Assembly (NCBI GenBank): GCA_964418885.1
Contig: CAYQNW010000022.1
Span: forward strand, 1-46,527
Reading direction: 5' to 3'
Source of the DNA: BMS3ABIN03 sp964418885
Lineage (GTDB): Bacteria; Bacteroidota; Ignavibacteria; Ignavibacteriales; Ignavibacteriaceae
DNA: 46,527 nucleotides
Part shown: positions 1-8,805 of the stretch, piece by piece
How positions within the stretch are numbered: position 1 is the first letter of the stretch
Layout of the letters: each line of letters starts with the position of its first letter
Notes under the pieces: model-generated
Told to the model about the DNA's origin: nothing
Database searches by the model: none
Seen by the model: the letters and a program-made list of their open reading frames with translations, nothing else
Program-made: the position numbers and the translations under genes

Positions 1-2006
1 GAAATAAAGAAAATGTATTAGCAGTAAAAGTTGATAATTCAAAGCAGCCGAATTCACGCTGGTATTCAGGTTCAGGGATTTATAGAAATGTTTGGCTGGT
101 TACAACAAATAAAATTTACATTGATCATTGGGGAACCTTTATTACCACACCTGAAGTAACGGAAAAATCCGCAAAAGTTGCGATTCAAATTAAAGTACGA
201 AATACACGCAAAAAGGATCAACAAGTTACAGTAAGAACAACAATCTTTAATAAAGAAGGAAACAATATTGCAGAAACAGAATCATCAAATTTGATATTGA
301 AAGATTCTGTTACTGAAGTAAGCCAGGAATTAAATATTAGTAGCCCTGAATTGTGGTCAGTTGAAAATCCTGATTTATATGAAGCAGTTACTACAGTGAA
401 ATATGATAATCAAATATTTGACAATTATAATACAACGTTTGGTGTTCGTACGTTTGAGTTTGATGCAGCAAAAGGATTTTTCTTAAATGGTAAGCCATTA
501 AAAATTTATGGAGTATGCGATCATCACGATCTCGGCAGTCTTGGTGCTGCGATAAATAAACGTGCTATTGAACGCCAACTTGAAATCCTTAAAGAAATGG
601 GATGTAACGGAATCAGAACTTCACATAATCCTCCTGCCCCTGAACTTTTGGATCTATGCGATAAGATGGGATTTATTGTAATGGATGAAGCATTTGATAT
701 GTGGAAAAAGGAAAAGACAAAATACGACTACGCACTTGATTGGGATACCTGGCATAAACGTGATCTTGAAGATATGGTTTTAAGAGACCGCAACCATCCC
801 AGCATATTTATCTGGAGTATAGGAAATGAGGTTGTGGAACAGTGGGATCAGAAAGACAGCAGTGGTTCTGTCATAGCGAGAGAATTAGTAGAAATAATTA
901 AGAAGCTCGATAAAACGCGACCGATTACTTCTAATTGTAACAGTACAGATCCTTTAAACCCGGTTCTAAAATCCGGCGCACTTGATTTAATAGGATTTAG
1001 TTATCATGGTGAAGATTATGCAACATTTCCCGAGAAATTTCCCGGTGAAAAACTGATTGGGTCTGAAACAACTTCTGCATTGGAAACACGCGGGCATTAT
1101 GATATGCCTTCAGACAGTATTCGCAGGTGGCCTATAAGATGGGATTTACCTTTTCATGATGGGAATCCTGACAACACCTGTTCGGCTTATGATAATTGCA
1201 GTGCACCCTGGGGTGCAACACACGAAGAAGCATTAAACCAGGTAAACAAATATGATTATAATTCCGGTATGTATGTCTGGACGGGATTTGATTATCTCGG
1301 TGAACCAACACTTTATGAATGGCCATCGCGAAGTTAATATTTTGGAATTATTGATCTTGCCGGTTTTCCAAAAGATGCATATTACCTGTATCAGAGCGAA
1401 TGGACAGAAAAACCAGTCTTGCATGTTTTTCCGAATTGGAATCTGCCTACAAGTCAGGCAGGTTGGAAGAATGGTGATATAGTTGATGTGTGGGCATATA
1501 CAAATTGTGAAGAAGTAGAATTATTCTTAAATGGTAAATCTCTTGGAATAAAAAGAAAAGGTGGTGATGAATTGCACTTAATGTGGAGAGTTCCTTTTAC
1601 GCCGGGAACTTTAAAAGCTGTAGGCACTAAAGACAAAAAAACTTTAACTACAGAAATTAAGACGGCGGGAAAACCGGAAAAGATTATTCTCTACGCAGAC
1701 AGAAATCAAATTTCTGCCAACAGAAAAGACCTTTCTTTTGTTACAGTTAAAGTAGTAGATAAAAACAATATATTGGTTCCTTACGCAGATAATTTAATTA
1801 ACTTCAAAGTATCTGGTGAAGGAAGAATTGTTGGAGTTGACAACGGTTCTGAAACAAGTCATGAATCTTTTAAAGCTAATTTCAGAAAAGCTTTTAATGG
1901 TATGTGTTTGGTAGTTATTCAATCGGAAGATAAAGCTGGAAAAATTACTCTTGAAGCAAGTTCGGATGGTTTGGAAAGCGCATCATCAGAAATTGAAACA
2001 AAATAA
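1..2006 (+). pseudogene. Family 2 glycoside hydrolase (beta-galactosidase-like), 5' partial, interrupted by an in-frame stop
   Basis: The reading frame is open from base 3 and lacks its N-terminus, which lies left of the window. It begins in the GH2 sugar-binding domain (SRWYSGSGIYRNVWL). The TIM-barrel follows, with the acid/base Glu in IWSIGNE (codon 828-830) and the nucleophile Glu in LIGSETTS (codon 1065-1067). A TAA at 1335-1337 then stops the frame inside the motif WPSRS-stop-YFGIIDLAGFPKD. Family members usually read WPSRSSYFG there, so a TCA Ser codon probably became TAA. The same frame resumes without a shift through the C-terminal beta-sandwich (DUF4982-like) domains to 2006. Both catalytic residues lie before the stop, so a shortened protein could be made, but I read it as a recent nonsense pseudogene or a base-call error. 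A secreted enzyme that releases galactose or a related sugar is likely; the exact substrate cannot be told. Confidence 0.85.
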
Positions 2007-2362
2007 ATTACGGAAGTAAGAAATTAAAATTAGTAATAGCAGGGAGATGTTGTGAAAAATAGTGGCGCAATTAGTTGTTAGTTAAGTATATAACCTTTAA
2101 TCATTAGTTTATTGTAAACAAATTCATCGAATTTTTTAAAAGAGCTATCCTTCTTTTACTAGTTGGCTCCCTTATCTCTATTCATACCAGCAACTTGATT
2201 CGGATCATTTCTTGTGGAAAAAATCATTAAAAAATAAACATAGGGTTTAGGTCATTTGAATAAACTTGTTTGCTTACAATCAACTTTTGATTATTGATAA
2301 ATGATTTCTTGTCATATATATTTGATAGAAATAATATTAAAAACTGATTCAAAGGTAGGTTA
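2007..2362. other. 356-base gap between the GH2 gene and the DUF2269-like gene
   Basis: No coding frame with a ribosome binding site was found here. The right part carries a candidate promoter and a palindrome, listed separately. The left part, up to about 2230, shows nothing recognisable. Confidence 0.5.
2278..2324 (+). promoter_or_regulatory. Candidate Bacteroidota-type promoter with an overlapping 15-base palindrome
   Basis: TATATTTG at 2317-2324 matches the Bacteroidota -7 consensus TAnnTTTG. A TTG at 2294-2296 lies 20 bases upstream, the usual -33 spacing. The palindrome AATCAA-CTT-TTGATT (2278-2292) sits just upstream of, and next to, the -33 element, where an activator or repressor could bind. 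Transcription from about 2330 would leave a leader of about 33 bases before the gene at 2363. That Ignavibacteria use this consensus is an assumption. Confidence 0.4.
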
Positions 2363-2899
2363 ATGCATTTTTACTTAGTTGTTCTTTTCCTTCACATTCT
2401 GGGAGCTGCAGGTCTTTTTTTAGGACTTGGTACCGAAGGATCTATTTTTAATTTTTTTGACCGTGCTGCTACAACTCAACAGGTACTTGGTATAATGGGA
2501 TCGATGAAATTTCTTCGTATTACTTTTGCTGTTTCAACTGTGTTGCTTCTTTTATCCGGAATTTATATGGTTATAGAATTGTGGGGCTGGACTGCATGGG
2601 CAATTGTTGGAATAGTCTTAATTGTTGTTCTTTCCGGTTCAGGAAGTATGACAGGCAAGAAAATAGTTGGAGTTATTAAATCACTTAACGCTTCGGAAAA
2701 ACTCCAACCTGCCGATTTTCAAAATAAGATTGGACTGCCCGTTCTTATTAAAACTTTTAAGATAAAAATTATGTTGGTGATCGGGACAATTTTCATTATG
2801 ACTATGAAAGCTGATTGGGTATTTAGTATCGTTTCAATTATAGTAGCTTTCTTGATTGGTTTAGTGATCTCATCAATCGGAGAAAATAAAACTGTATAG
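2363..2899 (+). CDS. DUF2269-like integral membrane protein
   Basis: This 178-residue protein has about five hydrophobic segments and no catalytic motif. The first helix opens with LVVLFLHILGAAGLFLGLG, typical of the small DUF2269 membrane proteins, whose first helix carries a conserved His. It is a distant relative of the protein at 3314-3778, with which it shares general layout rather than clear identity. It seems to be transcribed alone: a candidate promoter lies just upstream and a strong intrinsic terminator follows 41 bases after its stop. Its position ahead of the cbb3 oxidase genes fits a respiratory or haem-related membrane role, but that is only context. The function of the family is unknown. 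Confidence 0.7.
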   Translation: MHFYLVVLFLHILGAAGLFLGLGTEGSIFNFFDRAATTQQVLGIMGSMKFLRITFAVSTVLLLLSGIYMVIELWGWTAWAIVGIVLIVVLSGSGSMTGKKIVGVIKSLNASEKLQPADFQNKIGLPVLIKTFKIKIMLVIGTIFIMTMKADWVFSIVSIIVAFLIGLVISSIGENKTV

Positions 2900-2940
2900 G
2901 TTTATTGGAAATTATCAGATGACGAGCCCGAATTAATTTT

Positions 2941-2968
2941 ATCCCGATCATTACGATCGGGATTTTTT
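2941..2968 (+). terminator. Intrinsic terminator after the DUF2269-like gene
   Basis: A perfect 9-bp stem (ATCCCGATC with GATCGGGAT), a 5-base loop and a run of six T form a textbook rho-independent terminator on the plus strand. It ends the transcript of the gene at 2363-2899 before the oxidase locus. Confidence 0.9.
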
Positions 2969-3212
2969 AAAGTGATTCCAAAAATTTAATCAATGCTTCT
3001 CTTTCCGATTTATTAAGATTCACAAATTTTTTCCTTGAATAATCTCCCTCACCAAAATGCCAGAGTATTGCCTCTTCAAGATTTCTTGTTTTGCTTACAC
3101 GCATAAATAGGGTGTGTTTTTTTAGAATTTCAACAAGACCAATTTCCAGAGTTTGAGAATTTTTCCATTCGTGGCTAGTTATATTAAAGTTCGCTTTGTT
3201 ATCTGTAAACAC
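2967..3212 (-). pseudogene. Remnant of a di-haem oxidoreductase (DUF1111 / thiol oxidoreductase-like) C-terminus
   Basis: The 81 codons resemble only the last part of the DUF1111 di-haem peroxidase-like family. The order EW...LEIGLVEILKKHTLF, then R-NLEEAILWH-GEGD, then SEREALIKFLESL is that of the family tail. Where the family has the conserved FLHDGRAR motif this copy reads FMRVSKTR, and no CxxCH haem motif lies in the frame or just upstream. The frame starts with GTG without a convincing ribosome binding site. I take it as the decayed 3' end of a lost gene, left between two membrane-protein genes. A short functional protein is possible but unlikely. Confidence 0.6.
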
Positions 3213-3313
3213 CTCGAGCCGCTTAAAGAAAAGAAATTGTATAGGGAAGGATTTTTTGTTTATATACTTTCGTTTATTTTATGGGAAATTGTTAAAAAAA
3301 ATTAGGAAATAAA

Positions 3314-3778
3314 ATGGTTTATAGTTATTTGGTTCTAATACACGTAATTGCTGTAATTATTTTTTTAGGGAATATTACGATTGCTCCTTTCTGGAAAGTG
3401 CATGCCGATAAATCCGAAGATAGGTTAAAAATTGCTGACGCCTTTGATGGAATTATAAAAGCCGATCGTTATTTCACAATGCCGGGAGTTGCTATACTAT
3501 TAATCTTTGGATTAGGTGCTGCATTACACGGAGGATATAGCTTGCTTGAAACAGGTTGGATATTCTGGGCAATAATTTTGTATCTCATCTCCGGTGTAGT
3601 GTTTATGATAAAGGTTGTTCCTATTCAAAAAAAAATTTATAAGCTTGCTGTTTCTGAAAGTGAATTCGATTGGGAAAAATATCAGCAATTATCAAAGCAA
3701 TGGAATGCCTGGGGTTCCGTTGCGACTCTTGCACCTTGGCTGGCTGTTATTTTAATGGTTGTTAAACCGGTAATCTGA
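3314..3778 (+). CDS. DUF2269 family integral membrane protein
   Basis: This protein of 154 residues has four membrane helices. It begins SYLVLIHVIAVIIFLGNI, with the conserved His of helix 1. A conserved ADRYFTMPGVAILLIFG segment starts helix 2, a GWIFWAIILYLISGVVF segment makes helix 3, and VVPIQKK follows. These are the hallmarks of DUF2269. It lies 40 bases ahead of ccoI and is probably the first gene of the cbb3 locus transcript. The family often sits beside haem-copper oxidase or cytochrome genes, but its biochemical role is not established. Confidence 0.8.
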   Translation: MVYSYLVLIHVIAVIIFLGNITIAPFWKVHADKSEDRLKIADAFDGIIKADRYFTMPGVAILLIFGLGAALHGGYSLLETGWIFWAIILYLISGVVFMIKVVPIQKKIYKLAVSESEFDWEKYQQLSKQWNAWGSVATLAPWLAVILMVVKPVI

Positions 3779-3818
3779 TTTAGGAAGAAATAATTTTGGC
3801 AGCGTTACACTATAGAAA

Positions 3819-6260
3819 ATGAATTCTTCAGAAAATAAGATAATAGATATTAAATGCTATCACTGTGGTGATAATTGTCCCGATGATTCGATCAGAATCA
3901 ATGATAAATTTTTCTGCTGCAACGGATGCAAAACAGTTTATGAAATTCTTGATCAGAACAAGCTTTGCAATTACTACGATATAAGTTCTAGTCCCGGTGT
4001 TTCTCCAAATCAAGTCATTTCTTCTAAATTCGATTACCTTGATGATGAAAGTACGATTAAAAGCATAATCGATTTTAGTGAGGGCAATCTTACAAAAGTA
4101 ACTTTCGATATTCTGCAAATGCATTGTAGTTCCTGCATCTGGCTTCTTGAAAATCTTTACAAGCTTGATAACGGTGTTAGCAATTCGCAAGTCGATTTTT
4201 TGAAAAAGAAACTCACAGTCTCATTTAATAATGAAAAAATAAGTTTAAAAAGACTTGTACAGCTACTTTCTTCAATTGGATACGAACCACAGATTTTATT
4301 AGATAATGAAACAACCGAGATTCACGACAACAGAAAAAAGAAGCTATACTATAAAACAGGAATAGCCGGATTCTGTTTCATGAATATTATGTTGTTCAGT
4401 TTCCCGGAATATCTCGGCATCGATCTTTCTGATGAATTACTTAAAAACTTTTTTATATATCTCAACCTGTTTCTTTCTCTGCCCGTTGTGTTTTATTCGG
4501 CGTGGGAATATTTCGGTTCTGCATTAAAGGGATTAAGAAAAAAAATAATTAATATCGATTTCCCGATTTCGCTTGGAATATTGGTCCTCTTCATCCGAAG
4601 TGCTTACGAAGTCATCTCCGCTACAGGCGCTGGTTACTTTGATTCACTTACGGGATTGGTTTTCTTTTTATTGATTGGCAAACTCTTCCAGGAAAAAACT
4701 TATGATGCCTTAAATTTTGAACGTAGTTATAAATCGTTTTTTCCTTTATCAATAACGATAAAAAAAGATAGTAAGGAAAAATCAATACCGGTTTCCAAAC
4801 TTCAGATCGGAAATAGAATAATTGTAAGACAAAATGAGATCATTCCTGCCGACTCAATATTGTTTAACGGCAATGGAAGGATTGATTACAGCTTTGTTAC
4901 GGGTGAATCCGCTCCGGTTGATAAAGTCTCGGGCGAAATGATCTATGCCGGAGGAAGACAGGTTGGCGGTGCAATCGAGCTTGAGGTAATTAAGGAAGTT
5001 TCGCAAAGTTATCTCACTCAACTCTGGAACAACGATATCTTTAACAAAAAATCAGAAAGCAGCTTTACGCATTTCTCAAATGTGGTGAGCAAATATTTTA
5101 CTTTGTTCATTCTGCTAATTGCAACAATTGCAGCAATTTTTTGGTTACCCCAAAATTTGGGAACTGCTGTTAATGTTTTTACTGCGGTATTAATTGTTGC
5201 TTGTCCCTGTGCGCTTGCTCTTTCCGTTCCGTTTACACTCGGCAATACAATGAGAATTTTCGGAAGGAATAAATTTTATCTAAAAAATATTTCCGTGATA
5301 GAAGAAATGGGCAGAGCAGATACAATAGTATTCGATAAAACCGGAACACTTACAAAACCGGGCAAATCGGAAATCATTTTCAGCGGTAAAGTTCTTTCCG
5401 AGTTCGAGCAAAAAATTGTTAAATCACTTGTGAGGAATTCAATCCATCCTTTAAGCAAAAAAATCTTTTCTGTTCTTGTAGGAGATGAGTTGTATCCTGT
5501 TACAGGTTTTGAAGATATTCCCGGCTCAGGTCTGGAAGGAGTAGTTTTCGGTCATTCAATAAAATTAGGCTCTGCTGAATTTACGGGAAGCGAACAAAGA
5601 AATTACGGGAATAATATTATCACTAATAAAAATTCCTTTTCAACAAAAATTTATCTAAAAATAGATGATGTTCATCTTGGTTATTTCGAGTTAACAAATT
5701 CTTACCGCGAGGGAATTGATAAAGTCGTCCAAACTCTTGATAAAAATTATGATCTCTCACTTTTATCAGGAGATAACGAGGGAGAAAAAGTTAATTTAAC
5801 TAAATATTTTAAAAATGATTCTCAATTATTTTTTAATCAATCACCAAAAGATAAGCTGGATTTTATTGCCGGTTTACAAAGTAAAGGGAAAAAGGTTTTA
5901 ATGGTTGGAGATGGACTGAACGATGCGGGCGCATTAAAACAAAGTGATATCGGCATCGCAATAACAGAAGAAGTTGGAAATTTTTCTCCGGCGAGCGATG
6001 CGATTTTAAACGCAGAAGAAATAAATCTTCTACCTGATTTTATTAAATTTTCGAGAGCCAGTATTTACATAATTTTTATTAGTTTTGGCCTATCATTTTT
6101 GTATAACCTGATTGGATTAGGGTTTGCAGTTCAGGGAATGCTTTCCCCGCTTTTTGCTGCCATTCTTATGCCCATCAGTTCAATCTCGGTAGTTGTGTTT
6201 GCCTCGGTGTCAACAAATTTTTTAGCTAAAAGAAAGGGCCTGTTATCTCAGTCGTTGTGA
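3819..6260 (+). CDS. ccoI: Copper-transporting P-type ATPase of the cbb3 oxidase assembly pathway (CcoI/FixI)
   Basis: CcoI pumps copper across the inner membrane so that the binuclear centre of cbb3 oxidase can be built. The 813-residue protein starts with a Cys-rich zinc-finger-like domain (CYHCGDNC and CCNGC, residues about 13-36) found in CcoI-type ATPases. An HMA domain follows with CSSC at 103-106, then membrane helices. The CPC metal site is at 462-464, the phosphorylated Asp is in DKTGTLT (Asp506), and the GDGLND hinge lies near 697-702. The last codons overlap ccoS. Its place directly ahead of ccoS and ccoNO, not only its sequence, separates it from general CopA pumps. No strong ribosome binding site precedes the ATG. 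Confidence 0.93.
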   Translation: MNSSENKIIDIKCYHCGDNCPDDSIRINDKFFCCNGCKTVYEILDQNKLCNYYDISSSPGVSPNQVISSKFDYLDDESTIKSIIDFSEGNLTKVTFDILQMHCSSCIWLLENLYKLDNGVSNSQVDFLKKKLTVSFNNEKISLKRLVQLLSSIGYEPQILLDNETTEIHDNRKKKLYYKTGIAGFCFMNIMLFSFPEYLGIDLSDELLKNFFIYLNLFLSLPVVFYSAWEYFGSALKGLRKKIINIDFPISLGILVLFIRSAYEVISATGAGYFDSLTGLVFFLLIGKLFQEKTYDALNFERSYKSFFPLSITIKKDSKEKSIPVSKLQIGNRIIVRQNEIIPADSILFNGNGRIDYSFVTGESAPVDKVSGEMIYAGGRQVGGAIELEVIKEVSQSYLTQLWNNDIFNKKSESSFTHFSNVVSKYFTLFILLIATIAAIFWLPQNLGTAVNVFTAVLIVACPCALALSVPFTLGNTMRIFGRNKFYLKNISVIEEMGRADTIVFDKTGTLTKPGKSEIIFSGKVLSEFEQKIVKSLVRNSIHPLSKKIFSVLVGDELYPVTGFEDIPGSGLEGVVFGHSIKLGSAEFTGSEQRNYGNNIITNKNSFSTKIYLKIDDVHLGYFELTNSYREGIDKVVQTLDKNYDLSLLSGDNEGEKVNLTKYFKNDSQLFFNQSPKDKLDFIAGLQSKGKKVLMVGDGLNDAGALKQSDIGIAITEEVGNFSPASDAILNAEEINLLPDFIKFSRASIYIIFISFGLSFLYNLIGLGFAVQGMLSPLFAAILMPISSISVVVFASVSTNFLAKRKGLLSQSL

Positions 6261-6409
6261 TATTAATAATTGTTAGTCTTTTGGTAGCCGTTTCATTTCT
6301 GATTGCTTTTCTCTGGGCAGTTAGAAGCGGACAGTACAAAGATACTTACACACCTTCTGTCAGAATTCTATTTGACGACGACAAAAATTCTTCGGAAAAA
6401 GAAAAATAA
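6257..6409 (+). CDS. ccoS: Cbb3 oxidase maturation protein CcoS
   Basis: A 50-codon gene starts with GTG at 6257, overlapping the TGA stop of ccoI (GTGA), so translation is probably coupled. One N-terminal membrane helix is followed by FLWAVRSGQYKDTYTP and then an acidic, charged tail (RILFDDD). The helix plus W-A-V-x-S-G-Q-Y/F-D/K-D pattern is the CcoS signature. CcoS is needed for inserting haem and copper cofactors into the oxidase. Family members are commonly 45-70 residues. A slightly earlier non-standard start cannot be excluded, since the frame stays open upstream inside ccoI. Confidence 0.9.
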   Translation: MILIIVSLLVAVSFLIAFLWAVRSGQYKDTYTPSVRILFDDDKNSSEKEK

Positions 6410-6439
6410 ATTTTAATTTAAATCAGGAGACACTAATTA

Positions 6440-8569
6440 ATGGAATTGGAAAAATTCAGTTACGATAATGAGATCGTAAGAAAATTCGGTTTGGCAACCG
6501 TTGTATGGGGATTAGTCGGAATGCTGGTTGGCGTTTTCATAGCCACGCAGTTGTTTATTCCTTCCCTGAGTTTTAGTCTTCCGTTTTTGACTTTCAGCAG
6601 AATTCGTCCCTTGCACACAAACGCAGTGATCTTTGCATTCGTTGGTAATGCAATTTTTATGGGAGTTTATTATTCATTGCCGAGGTTGTGTAAAGCTTCG
6701 ATGTTCAGCAAAGCACTAAGTAATTTTCATTTCTGGGGATGGCAATTAATAATTGTTGCTGCTGCTATAACTCTGCCGATGGGTTTTACTACAAGTAAAG
6801 AATATGCAGAACTTGAATGGCCAATCGATATTGCGATTGCTGTAGTCTGGATTGCTTTCGGAATAAATATGTTCGGCACGATCATCAAGCGGCGTGAAAA
6901 ACACATGTATGTTGCGATCTGGTTTTACATTGCGACGTGGGTTACGGTTACTGTTTTACACGTTGTGAACTCAATTGAACTACCGGTTTCATTTCTTAAA
7001 AGCTATCCTGTTTATGCCGGTGTTCAGGATGCACTTGTTCAATGGTGGTACGGGCATAACGCTGTTGCATTCTTTCTAACGACTCCGTATCTCGGTTTGA
7101 TGTATTATTTTCTTCCCAAAGCAGCAAACAGACCGATTTATTCTTATCGGCTTTCCATAATTCACTTTTGGGCTTTAATTTTTATTTACATCTGGGCAGG
7201 ACCTCATCATCTTTTGTATTCCGCTCTTCCTTATTGGGCTCAGTCATTGGGAACAGTTTTTTCAATTATGTTGATTGCACCTTCGTGGGGAGGTATGATA
7301 AACGGACTTTTAACTTTACGCGGTGCGTGGGATAGAGTAAGAGAAGATCCCATTTTAAAATTTATGGTTGTTGCTGTTACCGCTTACGGTATGGCAACTT
7401 TTGAAGGACCGATGCTCTCACTAAAAAACGTAAATGCAATTGCTCACTTTACGGATTGGATAATTGCACACGTTCATATCGGCGCGTTAGGCTGGAACGG
7501 GTTTTTAACATTCGGAATTCTTTACTGGCTTATTCCAAGACTATGGAAAACGAATTTGTACTCACGCAAGCTTGCTAATTTCCATTTTTGGATCGGTACA
7601 CTTGGAATTGTTTTTTATGCATCGTCAATGTATTGGTCGGGGATAACACAATCGTTAATGTGGAAACAATTTTCATCGCAGGGTCTTCTGCAGTATCCTA
7701 ATTTTCTTGAAACGGTTTTACAGATAATCCCGATGTACATCATCCGTATGATCGGTGGAAGCTTGTACTTCACCGGGGTAATTGTTATGGTTTACAATCT
7801 TATTAAGACTGCAAAACAGGGTTCATTCCAGAAAGAGGAAGAAGCCGTAGCCCCGCCGATGGAATTGAAAAAAGATCCTTTTAAAAAGGGTTCCCGTCAT
7901 CGTTGGTTGGAAGGCAAGCCACTTCAGTTTATTGTAGCTGCACTGGTTGTAGTTTTGATAGGCGGAATAGTTGAAATGGTTCCGACTTTTTTAATTAAAT
8001 CAAACATTCCAACTATTGCGTCTGTAAAACCTTACACACCATTGGAACTTCAGGGAAGAGATATTTATATAAGAGAAGGCTGCAATAACTGCCATTCCCA
8101 GCTTATCAGACCATTCAGATCTGAAACAGAAAGGTACGGTGAGTATTCCAAAGCCGGTGAATTTGTTTACGATCATCCTTTCCTATGGGGATCAAAAAGA
8201 ACCGGACCTGATCTGCAGCGTGAAGGAGGAAAATATCCGAATGTATGGCATTATCTCCACATGGAAAATCCTCAAAGTATGTCTCCCGGTTCTATTATGC
8301 CGAGATTTCCCTGGTTGTTAACGAACGATCTCGATACATCTAATACCCGAAAGAAGATAAGCGTAATGAGAACTTTAGGAGTTCCGTATCCTGAAGGTTA
8401 CGAAGATATTGCCAACGATGATTTAACAAAGCAATCTGAAAACATTGCTCTCGATCTTCAGAAGAATGGTGCACCGGTTGAACCGAATAAAGAAATTATC
8501 GCACTCATTGCGTACCTGCAAAGACTCGGTACAGATATCAAAGGCGATAGTTCATCAACTGCGAATTAG
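6440..8569 (+). CDS. ccoNO: Cbb3-type cytochrome c oxidase, fused subunits I and II (CcoN-CcoO)
   Basis: This is the catalytic core of the high-affinity terminal oxidase, reducing oxygen to water with electrons from cytochrome c. Residues 1 to about 465 are the twelve-helix CcoN part. It has His ligands in RPLHTNAVIF, in WWYGHNAVAFF, in the GPHHLLY pair (copper B) and in AHVHIGALGWNGF. Residues about 510-709 are the CcoO part, anchored by one helix, with a single haem c site CNNCH (548-552) followed by SQLIRPFRSETERYG, and the GPDL and MPRFPWLL segments. The join lies in the cytoplasmic linker near residue 480. The fusion is usual in Bacteroidota and relatives. An AGGAGA ribosome binding site precedes the ATG. 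Confidence 0.96.
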   Translation: MELEKFSYDNEIVRKFGLATVVWGLVGMLVGVFIATQLFIPSLSFSLPFLTFSRIRPLHTNAVIFAFVGNAIFMGVYYSLPRLCKASMFSKALSNFHFWGWQLIIVAAAITLPMGFTTSKEYAELEWPIDIAIAVVWIAFGINMFGTIIKRREKHMYVAIWFYIATWVTVTVLHVVNSIELPVSFLKSYPVYAGVQDALVQWWYGHNAVAFFLTTPYLGLMYYFLPKAANRPIYSYRLSIIHFWALIFIYIWAGPHHLLYSALPYWAQSLGTVFSIMLIAPSWGGMINGLLTLRGAWDRVREDPILKFMVVAVTAYGMATFEGPMLSLKNVNAIAHFTDWIIAHVHIGALGWNGFLTFGILYWLIPRLWKTNLYSRKLANFHFWIGTLGIVFYASSMYWSGITQSLMWKQFSSQGLLQYPNFLETVLQIIPMYIIRMIGGSLYFTGVIVMVYNLIKTAKQGSFQKEEEAVAPPMELKKDPFKKGSRHRWLEGKPLQFIVAALVVVLIGGIVEMVPTFLIKSNIPTIASVKPYTPLELQGRDIYIREGCNNCHSQLIRPFRSETERYGEYSKAGEFVYDHPFLWGSKRTGPDLQREGGKYPNVWHYLHMENPQSMSPGSIMPRFPWLLTNDLDTSNTRKKISVMRTLGVPYPEGYEDIANDDLTKQSENIALDLQKNGAPVEPNKEIIALIAYLQRLGTDIKGDSSSTAN

Positions 8570-8580
8570 AGGGATAAATT

Positions 8581-8805
8581 ATGTTCAACAATTATTTACA
8601 AGCTATTGAAGGAATTGAAATTTATCCGCTCATCGGGTTAATAATATTTTTTGTCGTCTTTGCCTCAGTCGTTATCTGGGTAATGAGGATCGATAAAAAT
8701 TATGTTCGTGAAGCTGAGAGACTTCCTCTTGATAATAACAACGAAATTGATGAAACCATAAGTTTTAAAAATTCAACAGGTGGTTCAAATGAAAGTAAAA
8801 TTTAA
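8581..8805 (+). CDS. ccoQ: Cbb3 oxidase CcoQ/FixQ-like subunit
   Basis: This 74-residue protein starts 11 bases after ccoNO. It has one membrane helix (about residues 17-36, PLIGLIIFFVVFASVVIWV) and then a charged tail beginning MRIDKNYV. This layout and the position between ccoNO and ccoP identify the CcoQ family, a small subunit that stabilises the oxidase. Its 3' end overlaps the start of ccoP, which suggests coupled translation. The sequence itself is poorly conserved in the family, so context carries much of the weight. Confidence 0.85.
   Translation: MFNNYLQAIEGIEIYPLIGLIIFFVVFASVVIWVMRIDKNYVREAERLPLDNNNEIDETISFKNSTGGSNESKI

Noticed and set aside
2287..2300. A possible FNR-type box (TTGAT-N4) ahead of the DUF2269-like gene
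   Set aside because: The second half reads GATAA, not ATCAA. The better palindrome there has the opposite half-site order.
3828..4190. A 120-codon minus-strand frame inside ccoI
   Set aside because: It is a shadow of the P-type ATPase gene, with no ribosome binding site and no domain.
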